Part shown: one piece after another, positions 1 through 6,225 of the stretch
Numbering within the stretch: position 1 is the stretch's first letter
Layout: the number at the start of each line of letters is the position of its first letter
Origin: Pseudomonadota bacterium
GTDB taxonomy: Bacteria > Pseudomonadota > Alphaproteobacteria > Rhizobiales > Rhizobiaceae
DNA length: 6,225 bases
Assembly: GCA_023444445.1 (NCBI GenBank)
Contig: JAEXMK010000061.1
Coordinates: 1-6,225, forward strand
Direction of reading: 5' to 3'
Program-made: the position numbers and the translations under genes
Notes under the pieces: model-generated
What the model saw: the letters and a program-made list of their open reading frames with translations, nothing else
Databases searched by the model: none
Told to the model about the DNA's origin: nothing

Positions 1-14
1 GATGAACGCGGAAG

Positions 15-39
15 GACCGGCGGTATCTCGCCGCCGGTC
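15..39 (+). promoter_or_regulatory. GC-rich hairpin in the leader upstream of tctB
   Basis: A perfect 9-bp inverted repeat pairs GACCGGCGG (15-23) with CCGCCGGTC (31-39) around a 7-nt loop. No T-run follows, so it is not a canonical intrinsic terminator. It begins 9 nt after a TGA at 3-5 that could be the stop of an upstream gene, by inference tctC. Stable hairpins without a U-tract between a binding-protein gene and its membrane-subunit genes often protect the upstream mRNA 3' end or lower downstream expression. That role is inferred here; the fold itself is directly visible. Confidence 0.55.
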
Positions 40-86
40 GACCGTGATCATTTCAACAGGCGGACCGGTGTGGCGCCGGCCGCGAT

Positions 87-93
87 GGAGGGG
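87..93 (+). promoter_or_regulatory. Ribosome binding site of tctB
   Basis: GGAGGGG lies 8 nt before the ATG at 102, a strong Shine-Dalgarno match at good spacing. It supports translation of tctB from 102 independently of any upstream gene. Confidence 0.7.
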
Positions 94-101
94 CATCTTT
101 C

Positions 102-563
102 ATGAAGTCTTTATTTAATGACCCTGCCGAGGCGATCTGCGGGGCGATTTTCATGGGGCTTGGCGTCTTTTTCGCCTTACAGTCCTATGGGCTGGAGATC
201 GGAACCGCCTTTCGCATGGGGCCGGGCTATTTCCCGCTGGTTCTGGCAATCATCCTGATCCTGCTCGGCGGCGTCATCTTCCTGCGGTCTGCCCGCCCAG
301 CCGGGGAAGGGATCGGAGCAATCGCATGGCGTGGAATATTTTTCATCCTGCCCGCGCCGATCTTCTTCGGTTTCACTGTCCGGGGTCTTGGCTTTGTGCC
401 AGCGCTGTTTTTCAGCGCGCTCATCGCCTCCTTCGCCTCGCACAAGATGAGTCCCCTCATGGCGATCATTCTTTCCGCGGCTATCACGGTCTTTTCCGTC
501 GCTGTTTTCAACTACGGTCTCGGCCTGCCGTTCCAGCGCTTCGGCCACTGGCTTAAATTTTGA
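102..563 (+). CDS. tctB: Tripartite tricarboxylate transporter small membrane subunit, TctB family
   Basis: A 153-residue protein, the usual size for the small inner-membrane subunit of tripartite tricarboxylate transporters (TTT). These are secondary, ion-driven carriers that use a periplasmic binding protein. Hydrophobic segments lie at about 12-29, 45-62, 76-113 (one long or two short helices) and 117-137, fitting the family's roughly four-helix layout. The motif RMGPGYFP at 38-45, between the first two helices, is characteristic of TctB. The start at 102 has a strong GGAGGGG site 8 nt upstream. The stop is 9 bp before tctA, whose Shine-Dalgarno overlaps the tctB stop, so the two are probably translationally coupled. 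Substrate cannot be read from this subunit: family members carry citrate and other carboxylates, with specificity set by TctC, which is absent here. Family assignment is firm; the gene symbol reflects the family, not proven citrate transport. Confidence 0.9.
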   Translation: MKSLFNDPAEAICGAIFMGLGVFFALQSYGLEIGTAFRMGPGYFPLVLAIILILLGGVIFLRSARPAGEGIGAIAWRGIFFILPAPIFFGFTVRGLGFVPALFFSALIASFASHKMSPLMAIILSAAITVFSVAVFNYGLGLPFQRFGHWLKF

Positions 564-572
564 GGTGCTGCG

Positions 573-2078
573 ATGGATCTGCTCGATAATCTTGCTCTCG
601 GTTTCGTCACCGCCTCATCGCTGGCAAACCTGTTCTTCTGCCTGATCGGCGTGCTGCTTGGTACTTTGATCGGCGTGCTGCCCGGCATCGGCGCAACGGC
701 GACCATTGCCATGCTGCTGCCAATCACCTTTCAGCTCGAACCGGTCTCGTCGCTAATCATGCTCGCCGGCATTTATTACGGCGCGCAATATGGCGGCTCG
801 ACCACGGCCATCCTGATCAATATGCCCGGTGAATCGTCCTCAGCCGTCACCGCCATCGATGGCTATCAAATGGCACGCAAGGGCAAGGCGGGTGCCGCTC
901 TCGCCATCGCCGCCATCGGCTCTTTCTTCGCCGGCACGGTATCCACCTTCCTAGTGGCGATCTTCGCACCACCCTTGACCGCGATCGCGCTGGAATTCGG
1001 CGCGGCCGAATATTTCTCGCTTATGGTCGTTGGTCTCGTCTCGTCCATCGCGCTAGCCCATGGCTCCATCGTCAAGGCTCTGGCCATGGTCGTGCTCGGC
1101 CTGCTGCTCGGGCTCGTCGGCACGGATATTTACAGCGGCACGCCGCGCTTCACCCTCGGCATCCGCGAATATGCCGATGGTCTTAACTTCGTGGCTGTTG
1201 CGGTCGGCGTTTTCGGTATCGCCGAAATCCTGCGCAATCTCGAAAACGAGCGGACCCGTTCGGTGCTGATCGCCAAGGTAAGCAGTCTGATGCCGTCGAA
1301 GGAGGATTTCAAGCGCATGATCGGACCGGTGCTGCGTGGCACCGCCATTGGTTCGGCGTTGGGCATACTGCCAGGCGGCGGGGCGATCCTTGCGGCGTTT
1401 GCCTCCTATACCGTGGAAAAACGCGTCTCCAAGAACCCGGAAGAATTCGGGCACGGCGCGGTGGCGGGTGTGGCCGGTCCGGAATCAGCCAACAATGCCG
1501 GCGCCCAGACCTCCTTCATTCCGCTGCTCACGCTTGGTATCCCGGCCAATCCGGTGATGGCGCTGATGATCGGGGCCATGATCATTCAGGGCATCGTGCC
1601 AGGTCCGAACGTGGCGACTGAACAGCCTGCGCTGTTCTGGGGCATCATCGCCTCCATGTGGATCGGCAACCTGATGCTCGTTATCCTCAACCTGCCACTG
1701 ATCGGGCTGTGGGTGAAGCTGCTGACGGTGCCTTATTACGTGCTCTTCCCGATCATCATGGCCTTCTGCGCCATCGGGGTCTACAGCGTCAATTCCAACG
1801 TCTTCGATCTCTACGCCGTCGCCTTCTTCGGCTTCATTGGCTATGTGTTGGTGAAACTGCGCTGCGAGCCTGCCCCGCTGCTTCTGGGCTTCGTGCTTGG
1901 TCCGCTGCTGGAGGAGAACCTGCGGCGTGCCATGATCCTGTCACGTGGCGATCCATCGACTTTCGTGACCCGGCCGATCAGCGCCACCCTGCTTTTCATT
2001 GCGCTCGCCGTGCTGATCGTCGTCTTCCTGCCCAGCGTGAAGAAGAAACGCGAAGAGGTTTTCGTAGAAGAAGACTGA
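573..2078 (+). CDS. tctA: Tripartite tricarboxylate transporter large membrane subunit, TctA family
   Basis: A 501-residue, very hydrophobic protein of typical length for the large, roughly 12-helix TTT subunit that forms the transport path in the inner membrane. Conserved blocks are clear: [17 protein letters not shown] near 34-50, [14 protein letters not shown] from 68, the matching second-half loop GILPGGG at 264-270, [14 protein letters not shown] at 302-315 and GIPANPVMA at 322-330. The paired LPG-glycine loops in the two halves fit the internal duplication known in this family. The C-terminus ends in a short charged tail ([12 protein letters not shown]), probably cytoplasmic. The ATG at 573 follows tctB by 9 bp, with GAGGTG at 562-567 overlapping the tctB stop. 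A strong intrinsic terminator 19 bp after the stop closes the operon. No frameshift or missing motif is seen. Substrate is unknown without the TctC partner, so the citrate name should not be taken literally. Confidence 0.95.
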   Translation: MDLLDNLALGFVTASSLANLFFCLIGVLLGTLIGVLPGIGATATIAMLLPITFQLEPVSSLIMLAGIYYGAQYGGSTTAILINMPGESSSAVTAIDGYQMARKGKAGAALAIAAIGSFFAGTVSTFLVAIFAPPLTAIALEFGAAEYFSLMVVGLVSSIALAHGSIVKALAMVVLGLLLGLVGTDIYSGTPRFTLGIREYADGLNFVAVAVGVFGIAEILRNLENERTRSVLIAKVSSLMPSKEDFKRMIGPVLRGTAIGSALGILPGGGAILAAFASYTVEKRVSKNPEEFGHGAVAGVAGPESANNAGAQTSFIPLLTLGIPANPVMALMIGAMIIQGIVPGPNVATEQPALFWGIIASMWIGNLMLVILNLPLIGLWVKLLTVPYYVLFPIIMAFCAIGVYSVNSNVFDLYAVAFFGFIGYVLVKLRCEPAPLLLGFVLGPLLEENLRRAMILSRGDPSTFVTRPISATLLFIALAVLIVVFLPSVKKKREEVFVEED

Positions 2079-2097
2079 GCGATATCAAACTTTAGAT

Positions 2098-2126
2098 ACC
2101 GGCGATGGTGACATCGCCGGTTTTTT
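2098..2126 (+). terminator. Intrinsic terminator after tctA
   Basis: A perfect 10-bp stem pairs ACCGGCGATG (2098-2107) with CATCGCCGGT (2112-2121) around the GNRA-type tetraloop GTGA (2108-2111). A six-T run occupies 2121-2126. This is a textbook rho-independent terminator for tctBA, and it implies that slyX downstream has its own promoter. Confidence 0.93.
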
Positions 2127-2162
2127 ATGCCGGGATCGACGCAACGAATTCGCTTCACGAAA

Positions 2163-2192
2163 GTGACATATGGTTGACTCACACACTTTTAA
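2163..2192 (+). promoter_or_regulatory. Weak candidate promoter for slyX and the DUF924 gene
   Basis: A promoter is expected between the tctA terminator and slyX. The best spacing I can find is GTGACA (2163-2168, five of six matches to TTGACA) with a poor TTTTAA (2187-2192) 18 nt later. TTGACT at 2174-2179 is another -35-like element but has no acceptable -10 at the right distance. Alphaproteobacterial -10 boxes are often degenerate, so this is only a candidate. Confidence 0.22.
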
Positions 2193-2212
2193 GCCCAAGG
2201 AAGTGCGGGAAA

Positions 2213-2218
2213 GAGAGG
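2213..2218 (+). promoter_or_regulatory. Ribosome binding site that fixes the slyX start
   Basis: GAGAGG lies 5 nt before the ATG at 2224. The alternative in-frame ATG at 2170 has no comparable site upstream (only GAAAGTG-like sequence). This favours the inner start. Confidence 0.65.
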
Positions 2219-2223
2219 TCACC

Positions 2224-2436
2224 ATGACGTCGGAAACCGAAAATCGGATCATTGCGCTGGAGGAGACGGTCGCCCATCAGGTGAAGGTGATAGAGGAGCT
2301 GTCCGACCAGCTGGCGGAGCAGTGGAAGGTTGTTGAACAGACCCGCGCCAAGCTCGACCGCCTGACGGAGCGGTTCCTGAGCCTTGAGGAGCAATCGCTG
2401 GACGCGCCTGCCATCACAAGGCCGCCGCACTACTGA
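2224..2436 (+). CDS. slyX: SlyX family coiled-coil protein
   Basis: Read from 2224 this is a 70-residue protein, matching the usual SlyX length of about 70. It begins MTSETENRI, has a heptad-like run of Leu, Ile and Val among charged residues at about 4-57 (a predicted coiled coil), and ends in PPHY, the hallmark C-terminus of the family. The frame stays open to an earlier ATG at 2170, which would add 18 residues (MVDSHTFKPK onward) that do not resemble SlyX and lack a good ribosome site, so 2224 is preferred. SlyX was named from a gene near slyD in Escherichia coli; its biochemical role is not established and it is probably cytoplasmic. The DUF924 gene starts 12 bp after its stop, so they are probably co-transcribed. 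An unrelated small coiled-coil protein is possible but unlikely given the PPHY end. Confidence 0.85.
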   Translation: MTSETENRIIALEETVAHQVKVIEELSDQLAEQWKVVEQTRAKLDRLTERFLSLEEQSLDAPAITRPPHY

Positions 2437-2448
2437 CGGGAGCAGACG

Positions 2449-3000
2449 ATGAAGAACGACACTACCAAACTTGCCGCCGAGATCGTCGATTTCTGGAAAG
2501 AGGCTGGCCCCGACAAATGGTTCGACAAGGATGCCGCCTTCGACAGTCATTTTCACGACCGTTTCCGTGATGCTCATTTCGCTGCCGCAAGGCGGGAACT
2601 GGATGGCTGGCTGGAAGGCGCGGAAAGCAGCCTTGCCTTGATGCTTTTGCTGGATCAGTTTCCGCGTAACTGCTTTCGCGATACGGCGCACATGTATGCG
2701 ACCGATCCTCTGGCGCGGCTCCTGACCGATGAAGCCATCCGGCGCGGGCATGATCAGGCGGTGGGCGAGGATTTGCGGGTTTTCTTCTATCTTCCCTTTT
2801 CCCACGCGGAGGATCTGGCGGCGCAGCACCGGGCGTGCCGTCTCAATCAGCCGCTTGGTGGGCTTTATCTGCATCATGCCGAAGAACATCGCGAGATCAT
2901 CGAGCGTTTTGGTCGCTTTCCCCATCGTAACGAGATCCTGTTGCGGGAAACGACCCAGGAGGAGCGGCAATATCTGGAAGAGGGCGGCTTTTCAGGCTGA
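2449..3000 (+). CDS. DUF924 family protein
   Basis: A 183-residue soluble protein with no signal peptide or membrane segment. It matches the DUF924 family at recognisable points: FW at 15-16 and WF at 24-25 near the N-terminus, LLLDQFPRNCFR at 66-77, FFYLPFSHAED at 112-122, and a C-terminal block RFGRFPHRN (153-161) followed by LRETT and ending EEGGFSG. Length is typical, so it is complete. The family is all-helical and related to TPR-like folds; no reaction is established, and the many conserved aromatic, His and Arg residues only suggest a binding surface. The ATG at 2449 has GGGAG at 2438-2442, 6 nt upstream, and follows slyX by 12 bp, indicating one transcript. Its end faces dnaJ, with a hairpin between. 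The specific function is unknown. Confidence 0.88.
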   Translation: MKNDTTKLAAEIVDFWKEAGPDKWFDKDAAFDSHFHDRFRDAHFAAARRELDGWLEGAESSLALMLLLDQFPRNCFRDTAHMYATDPLARLLTDEAIRRGHDQAVGEDLRVFFYLPFSHAEDLAAQHRACRLNQPLGGLYLHHAEEHREIIERFGRFPHRNEILLRETTQEERQYLEEGGFSG

Positions 3001-3011
3001 ACCCAAAACGA

Positions 3012-3045
3012 AAACGCCGCCAGTCCCCGAGGGATGGCGGCGTTT
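3012..3045 (-). terminator. Intrinsic terminator after dnaJ, possibly bidirectional
   Basis: An 11-bp stem pairs 3012-3022 (AAACGCCGCCA) with 3035-3045 (TGGCGGCGTTT). It is extended, past one unpaired G at 3023, by TCCC/GGGA (3024-3027 with 3031-3034) and a 3-nt loop. Read on the minus strand the stem ends in a T-rich stretch (TTTTCGTTTT), so it best terminates dnaKJ. On the plus strand only TTTCT follows, so it would work weakly for the slyX-DUF924 unit. It lies in the 68-bp gap between convergent stops. Confidence 0.85.
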
Positions 3046-3068
3046 CTGAAGTCGGAGAGCGGCGGCAA

Positions 3069-4205
3069 TCAGCCGTCGAAGAATTCCTTCATCCGGGCAA
3101 AGAAGCCCGTCGATTCCGGATTGTTCTCCTTGGAAGACAGCTGTTCGAATTCCTGCAACAGCTCGCGCTGGCGCTTGCTGAGCTTCTGCGGCGTTTCGAT
3201 CTGGATCTGGATATAGAGATCGCCCGTCTGCGCTGAACGCAGTACCGGCATGCCCTTGCCCTTCAGGCGGAACTGCTTGCCCGGCTGGGTGCCTTCCGGA
3301 ACCGTAACCCGCGATTTCGTACCATCCAGCGTCGTGACATCGAAAGTGCCGCCAAGCGCTGCCGTGGTCATCGAGATCGGCACGGTGCAATAGAGATCGG
3401 CTCCATCGCGCTGGAAGAACTCATGCGGACGCACGGACAGGAAGATATAGAGATCGCCCGCCGGACCGCCACGCATGCCGGCTTCGCCTTCGCCCTGCAG
3501 ACGAATGCGGGTTCCGTCCTCGATACCCGATGGAATGTTGACAGAGAGCGAACGCTCTTCCGTCACGCGACCCTGACCGTGGCACTTGCCGCAAGGGTCT
3601 GAAATCGTCTGACCGCGACCATGGCAGGTAGGGCAGGTACGCTCCACCGAGAAGAAGCCCTGTGCGGCGCGCACGCGACCGGAACCCTGGCAGGTGGCGC
3701 AGGTCTTCGGCTGCGTGCCGGGTTTCGCGCCCGAGCCGGAACAGACGTCGCAGGTAATCGAGGTCGGAACCCTGATCTGCGCCGTCTTGCCGGTGAAGGC
3801 TTCTTCCAGCGTGATTTCCATGTTGTAGCGAAGATCGGCACCGCGCTCGCGTCCGCCCGAGGAACGGCGCGCACGGCCGCCACCCATCATCTCGCCGAAG
3901 ATGTCTTCGAAAATATCCGAGAAGCCGCCATTGGCAAAACCGCCGCCGCCAAAGCCGCCACCGCCGCCCATGCCGCCATTTTCAAAAGCCGCGTGGCCGA
4001 AACGGTCATAGGCCGCGCGTTTCTGCGGGTCCTTCAACGTTTCGTATGCTTCGTTGATTTCTTTGAATTTCCGTTCGGAATCGGCATCATCAGGGTTTTT
4101 GTCCGGATGGTACTTCATCGCGAGTTTGCGGAAGGCGCTTTTCAGCTCTTTTTCGTCCGCAGTCTTGCTGACGCCGAGTGTTTCGTAAAAGTCTGCTTTC
4201 GCCAT
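3069..4205 (-). CDS. dnaJ: Chaperone protein DnaJ (Hsp40)
   Basis: A 378-residue class I J-protein that delivers unfolded clients to DnaK and stimulates its ATPase in the cytoplasm. Domains in order: J domain at about 5-70 with the essential HPD at 33-35; a Gly/Phe-rich linker at about 71-110, made of near-repeated Gly codons and containing two DIF motifs (97-99 and 101-103); the zinc-finger domain with all four CxxCxGxG units at C152/C155, C169/C172, C191/C194 and C205/C208; then the C-terminal client-binding and dimerisation region from about 215. All eight zinc ligands are present and the length is normal. The start at 4205 opens MAKADFYE, typical of the family, but has only a weak Shine-Dalgarno: the nearest purine-rich stretch, GGGG (4221-4218), is 12 nt away. 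It lies 89 bp behind dnaK on the same strand and is expected to be co-transcribed from the dnaK heat-shock promoter. Confidence 0.97.
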   Translation of the reverse strand: MAKADFYETLGVSKTADEKELKSAFRKLAMKYHPDKNPDDADSERKFKEINEAYETLKDPQKRAAYDRFGHAAFENGGMGGGGGFGGGGFANGGFSDIFEDIFGEMMGGGRARRSSGGRERGADLRYNMEITLEEAFTGKTAQIRVPTSITCDVCSGSGAKPGTQPKTCATCQGSGRVRAAQGFFSVERTCPTCHGRGQTISDPCGKCHGQGRVTEERSLSVNIPSGIEDGTRIRLQGEGEAGMRGGPAGDLYIFLSVRPHEFFQRDGADLYCTVPISMTTAALGGTFDVTTLDGTKSRVTVPEGTQPGKQFRLKGKGMPVLRSAQTGDLYIQIQIETPQKLSKRQRELLQEFEQLSSKENNPESTGFFARMKEFFDG

Positions 4206-4232
4206 TCAGTTAACAAGCCCCGCAAATGGATT

Positions 4233-4255
4233 TCCGGCTGCACGCGGCAGCCGGA
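4233..4255 (-). promoter_or_regulatory. Hairpin in the dnaK-dnaJ intergenic region
   Basis: A perfect 9-bp inverted repeat, TCCGGCTGC (4233-4241) and GCAGCCGGA (4247-4255), encloses a 5-nt loop. On the dnaKJ transcript it is followed by AAATCC rather than a U-run, so it should not terminate efficiently by the intrinsic route. It ends 27 nt before the dnaJ start. A role in mRNA stability, processing or lower dnaJ translation relative to dnaK is plausible but inferred. Confidence 0.6.
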
Positions 4256-4294
4256 TGTCTTGCATAAATTGTCAGGAGACGGAAAGTCGCGCGG

Positions 4295-6196
4295 TTATGC
4301 GGACTTCTTGTCGTCCTTGATTTCTTCGTAGTCGGCGTCGACAACGTCATCCTTGCCGCCTTCAGAAGCATCGCCGGCCTCGGCCTGCTGCGCTTCATAG
4401 ATGGCCTGACCGAGCTTCATGGAGACTTCCATGAGGGTCTGGGTCTTCGCCTGGATGTCGTCGGCGTCAGGCTCGGAGGCCTCAACCGCGGTCTTCAGGC
4501 TGGCAATGGCGTCTTCGATCGCCTTGCGGTCGGTCTCGGAAACCTTGTCACCATATTCCTTCACCGACTTCTCGGTGGAGTGGATGAGGCTTTCGGCCTG
4601 GTTCTTGGCTTCTACGCCCGCACGACGCTTCTTGTCGGCCTCAGCATTGGCTTCGGCGTCCTTGACCATCTTTTCGATGTCGGCGTCAGAAAGACCACCG
4701 GAGGCCTGGATGCGGATCTGCTGCTCCTTGCCGGTGCCCTTGTCCTTGGCCGAAACCTGCACAATGCCGTTGGCGTCGATATCGAAGGTGACTTCGATCT
4801 GCGGAACGCCACGTGGTGCTGGCGGAAGACCAACGAGATCGAACTGACCAAGCAGTTTGTTGTCCTGCGCCATTTCGCGCTCACCCTGCGAAACGCGGAT
4901 GGTCACGGCCGACTGGTTGTCTTCGGCGGTCGAGAAGGTCTGGCTCTTCTTCGTCGGGATCGTCGTGTTACGGTCGATCAGACGGGTGAAGACGCCACCC
5001 AGGGTTTCGATGCCGAGCGACAGCGGGGTCACGTCGAGCAGCAGAACGTCCTTGACGTCGCCCTGCAGAACGCCAGCCTGAATGGCGGCGCCCATGGCAA
5101 CAACTTCATCAGGGTTCACGCCCTTATGCGGCTCCTTGCCGAACAGCTGCTTGACGACTTCCTGCACCTTGGGCATGCGGCTCATGCCACCGACGAGAAC
5201 GACTTCATCGATCTCGGAAGCGGAGACGCCGGCATCCTTGAGCGCTGCCTTGCACGGCGCAACGGTGCGCTGCACGAGGTCGTCGACCAGGCTTTCGAAC
5301 TTCGCACGGGTCAGCTTCAGCGTCAGGTGCTTTGGACCGGAGGCGTCAGCCGTGATGAACGGCAGGTTGATTTCGGTCTGCTGCGAGGACGACAGTTCGA
5401 TCTTCGCCTTTTCGGCAGCTTCCTTCAGGCGCTGCAGGGCAAGCTTGTCGTTCTTCAGGTCGATGCCCTGATCCTTCTTGAATTCACCGGCCAGATATTC
5501 GACCAGACGCATGTCGAAGTCTTCACCGCCAAGGAAGGTATCGCCGTTGGTGGACTTCACTTCGAAAACGCCATCGCCGATTTCCAGAACGGAAATATCG
5601 AAGGTACCGCCGCCAAGGTCGTAAACGGCGATCGTCTTGCCGTCCTTCTTGTCGAGGCCATAAGCGAGTGCGGCAGCTGTCGGCTCGTTGATGATACGCA
5701 GAACATCAAGACCGGCGATGCGGCCGGCATCCTTGGTTGCCTGGCGCTGTGCGTCGTTGAAGTAGGCCGGAACAGTGATGACGGCCTTCTCGACCTTTTC
5801 ACCGAGATAGGCTTCAGCCGTTTCCTTCATCTTCTGAAGGATCATCGCGGAAATCTGCGAAGGGGAATAATTCTTGTCCTGTGCCTTCACCCAGGCGTCG
5901 CCATTGTCGCCCTTGACGATTTCGAAGGGAACAAGGGCCTTGTCCTTTTCAACGGTCGGGTCTTCGTACCGACGACCGATCAGGCGCTTGACCGCAAACA
6001 GGGTGTTGGTCGGGTTGGTGACAGCCTGGCGCTTGGCCGGCTGACCGACAAGGCGTTCGCCATCGTCGGAAAATGCCACCATGGACGGCGTGGTGCGTGC
6101 ACCTTCCGCGTTTTCAATTACTTTCGTGTCCTTGCCGTCCATCACTGCGACGCAGGAATTGGTCGTGCCAAGGTCGATACCGATTACTTTTGCCAT
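4295..6196 (-). CDS. dnaK: Chaperone protein DnaK (Hsp70)
   Basis: A 633-residue Hsp70, close to the 638 of Escherichia coli DnaK. It binds exposed hydrophobic segments of proteins in an ATP-driven cycle with DnaJ and GrpE, and in many proteobacteria also restrains the heat-shock sigma factor RpoH. The nucleotide-binding domain (1 to about 382) shows GIDLGTTNS at 6-14, catalytic K70, P143 and E171 of the allosteric relay, DLGGGTFD at 193-200 with the autophosphorylation-type T198, and [10 protein letters not shown] at 333-342. The hydrophobic linker VLLLD at 384-388 leads to the substrate domain, including TIPTK and [11 protein letters not shown] near 412-431. The helical lid ends in an acidic tail with EEIKDDKK, the family's usual EEVKD-like end. 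The start at 6196 has AAGGAGA (6210-6204) 7 nt upstream, a near-ideal ribosome site fitting high expression. Its promoter is outside the window. Sequence style is strongly rhizobial. Confidence 0.98.
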   Translation of the reverse strand: MAKVIGIDLGTTNSCVAVMDGKDTKVIENAEGARTTPSMVAFSDDGERLVGQPAKRQAVTNPTNTLFAVKRLIGRRYEDPTVEKDKALVPFEIVKGDNGDAWVKAQDKNYSPSQISAMILQKMKETAEAYLGEKVEKAVITVPAYFNDAQRQATKDAGRIAGLDVLRIINEPTAAALAYGLDKKDGKTIAVYDLGGGTFDISVLEIGDGVFEVKSTNGDTFLGGEDFDMRLVEYLAGEFKKDQGIDLKNDKLALQRLKEAAEKAKIELSSSQQTEINLPFITADASGPKHLTLKLTRAKFESLVDDLVQRTVAPCKAALKDAGVSASEIDEVVLVGGMSRMPKVQEVVKQLFGKEPHKGVNPDEVVAMGAAIQAGVLQGDVKDVLLLDVTPLSLGIETLGGVFTRLIDRNTTIPTKKSQTFSTAEDNQSAVTIRVSQGEREMAQDNKLLGQFDLVGLPPAPRGVPQIEVTFDIDANGIVQVSAKDKGTGKEQQIRIQASGGLSDADIEKMVKDAEANAEADKKRRAGVEAKNQAESLIHSTEKSVKEYGDKVSETDRKAIEDAIASLKTAVEASEPDADDIQAKTQTLMEVSMKLGQAIYEAQQAEAGDASEGGKDDVVDADYEEIKDDKKSA

Positions 6197-6203
6197 GCTC
6201 TTC

Positions 6204-6210
6204 TCTCCTT
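6204..6210 (-). promoter_or_regulatory. Ribosome binding site of dnaK
   Basis: On the minus strand AAGGAGA lies 7 nt before the ATG at 6196. It is the strongest Shine-Dalgarno in the window, in contrast to the weak one of dnaJ. Confidence 0.8.
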
Positions 6211-6225
6211 GAAGCGAGCTGCCGG

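Noticed and set aside
36..43. GGTCGACC palindrome upstream of tctB as an operator
   Set aside because: It overlaps the 3' arm of the hairpin, is only 8 bp and GC-rich, and has no second copy or nearby promoter boxes.
1..105. Open frame 1 from the left edge, ending at TGA 103-105 with an ATGA overlap with tctB
   Set aside because: It could look like an upstream gene coupled to tctB, but its translation is Arg/Pro-rich, unlike a TctC C-terminus, and it runs through the perfect hairpin and the tctB ribosome site. Non-coding leader is more likely.
2179..2970. 263-codon open frame on the minus strand opposite slyX and the DUF924 gene
   Set aside because: It covers two well-supported plus-strand genes, has no recognisable domain, and is Arg/Gln/Leu-rich as expected for the complement of a GC-rich, codon-biased gene. 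A shadow frame.
4262..4300. GCATAA (4262-4267) and TTATGC (4295-4300) inverted repeat at the dnaK stop
   Set aside because: Only 6 bp, AT-rich, with a 27-nt loop and overlap with the coding end. Expected by chance.
3621..4331. 236-codon open frame on the plus strand opposite dnaJ
   Set aside because: Antisense to the zinc-finger, Gly/Phe and J domains of an intact dnaJ. Its Ala/Arg/Gly-rich content reflects the complement of Gly-rich codons, and no domain is recognisable.
4419..5471. Several plus-strand open frames opposite dnaK (4419-4847, 4857-5081, 5082-5471)
   Set aside because: Ser/Arg-rich, low-complexity antisense frames arising from strong third-position bias in dnaK. No ribosome site or family resemblance was seen.
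1..6225. Novel defence system, mobile element or CRISPR array
   Set aside because: All coding space is taken by conserved housekeeping or transport families with uniform codon style. No direct-repeat array, terminal inverted repeats, transposase, integrase or tRNA-like sequence was seen.

Overview
The window looks like chromosomal DNA of an alphaproteobacterium of the order Hyphomicrobiales (Rhizobiales), most like Agrobacterium/Rhizobium. This rests on the DnaK and DnaJ sequences, a GC-rich but not extreme composition (about 60% by eye) and strong C/G third-position bias. The genus is inferred by recall, without a database search. Six complete genes fill almost all of it. I see no RNA gene, insertion sequence, phage gene, CRISPR array or clear sign of horizontal transfer.

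Region 1 (1-2126, + strand) holds the two membrane subunits of a tripartite tricarboxylate transporter: small TctB (102-563) and large TctA (573-2078), 9 bp apart, closed by a textbook intrinsic terminator (2098-2126). The periplasmic binding protein TctC, which sets the substrate, is not in the window. It probably lies just off the left edge, because a TGA at 3-5 followed by a strong GC hairpin (15-39) looks like a gene end and intra-operon spacer.

Region 2 (2127-3000, + strand) is a two-gene unit: slyX (2224-2436), encoding a short coiled-coil protein, and a DUF924-family gene (2449-3000) 12 bp downstream. It lies behind the tctA terminator, so it should have its own promoter; only weak promoter candidates are visible.

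Region 3 (3001-6225, - strand) is the dnaK-dnaJ heat-shock chaperone operon, reading toward region 2. DnaK (6196-4295) and its J-domain partner DnaJ (4205-3069) are intact, with all key motifs present. The 89-bp gap between them carries a 9-bp-stem hairpin and dnaJ has only a weak Shine-Dalgarno. A long hairpin at 3012-3045 sits between the convergent DUF924 and dnaJ genes. Its T-rich side follows the minus strand, so it mainly terminates dnaKJ and may serve both directions. The dnaK promoter lies beyond the right edge.

Functionally the three units are independent: organic-acid uptake, a small unit of uncertain function, and protein folding and stress response. I found no previously undescribed system. 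The points worth a second look are RNA structures between genes, one start-codon choice, and the poorly understood slyX-DUF924 pair.
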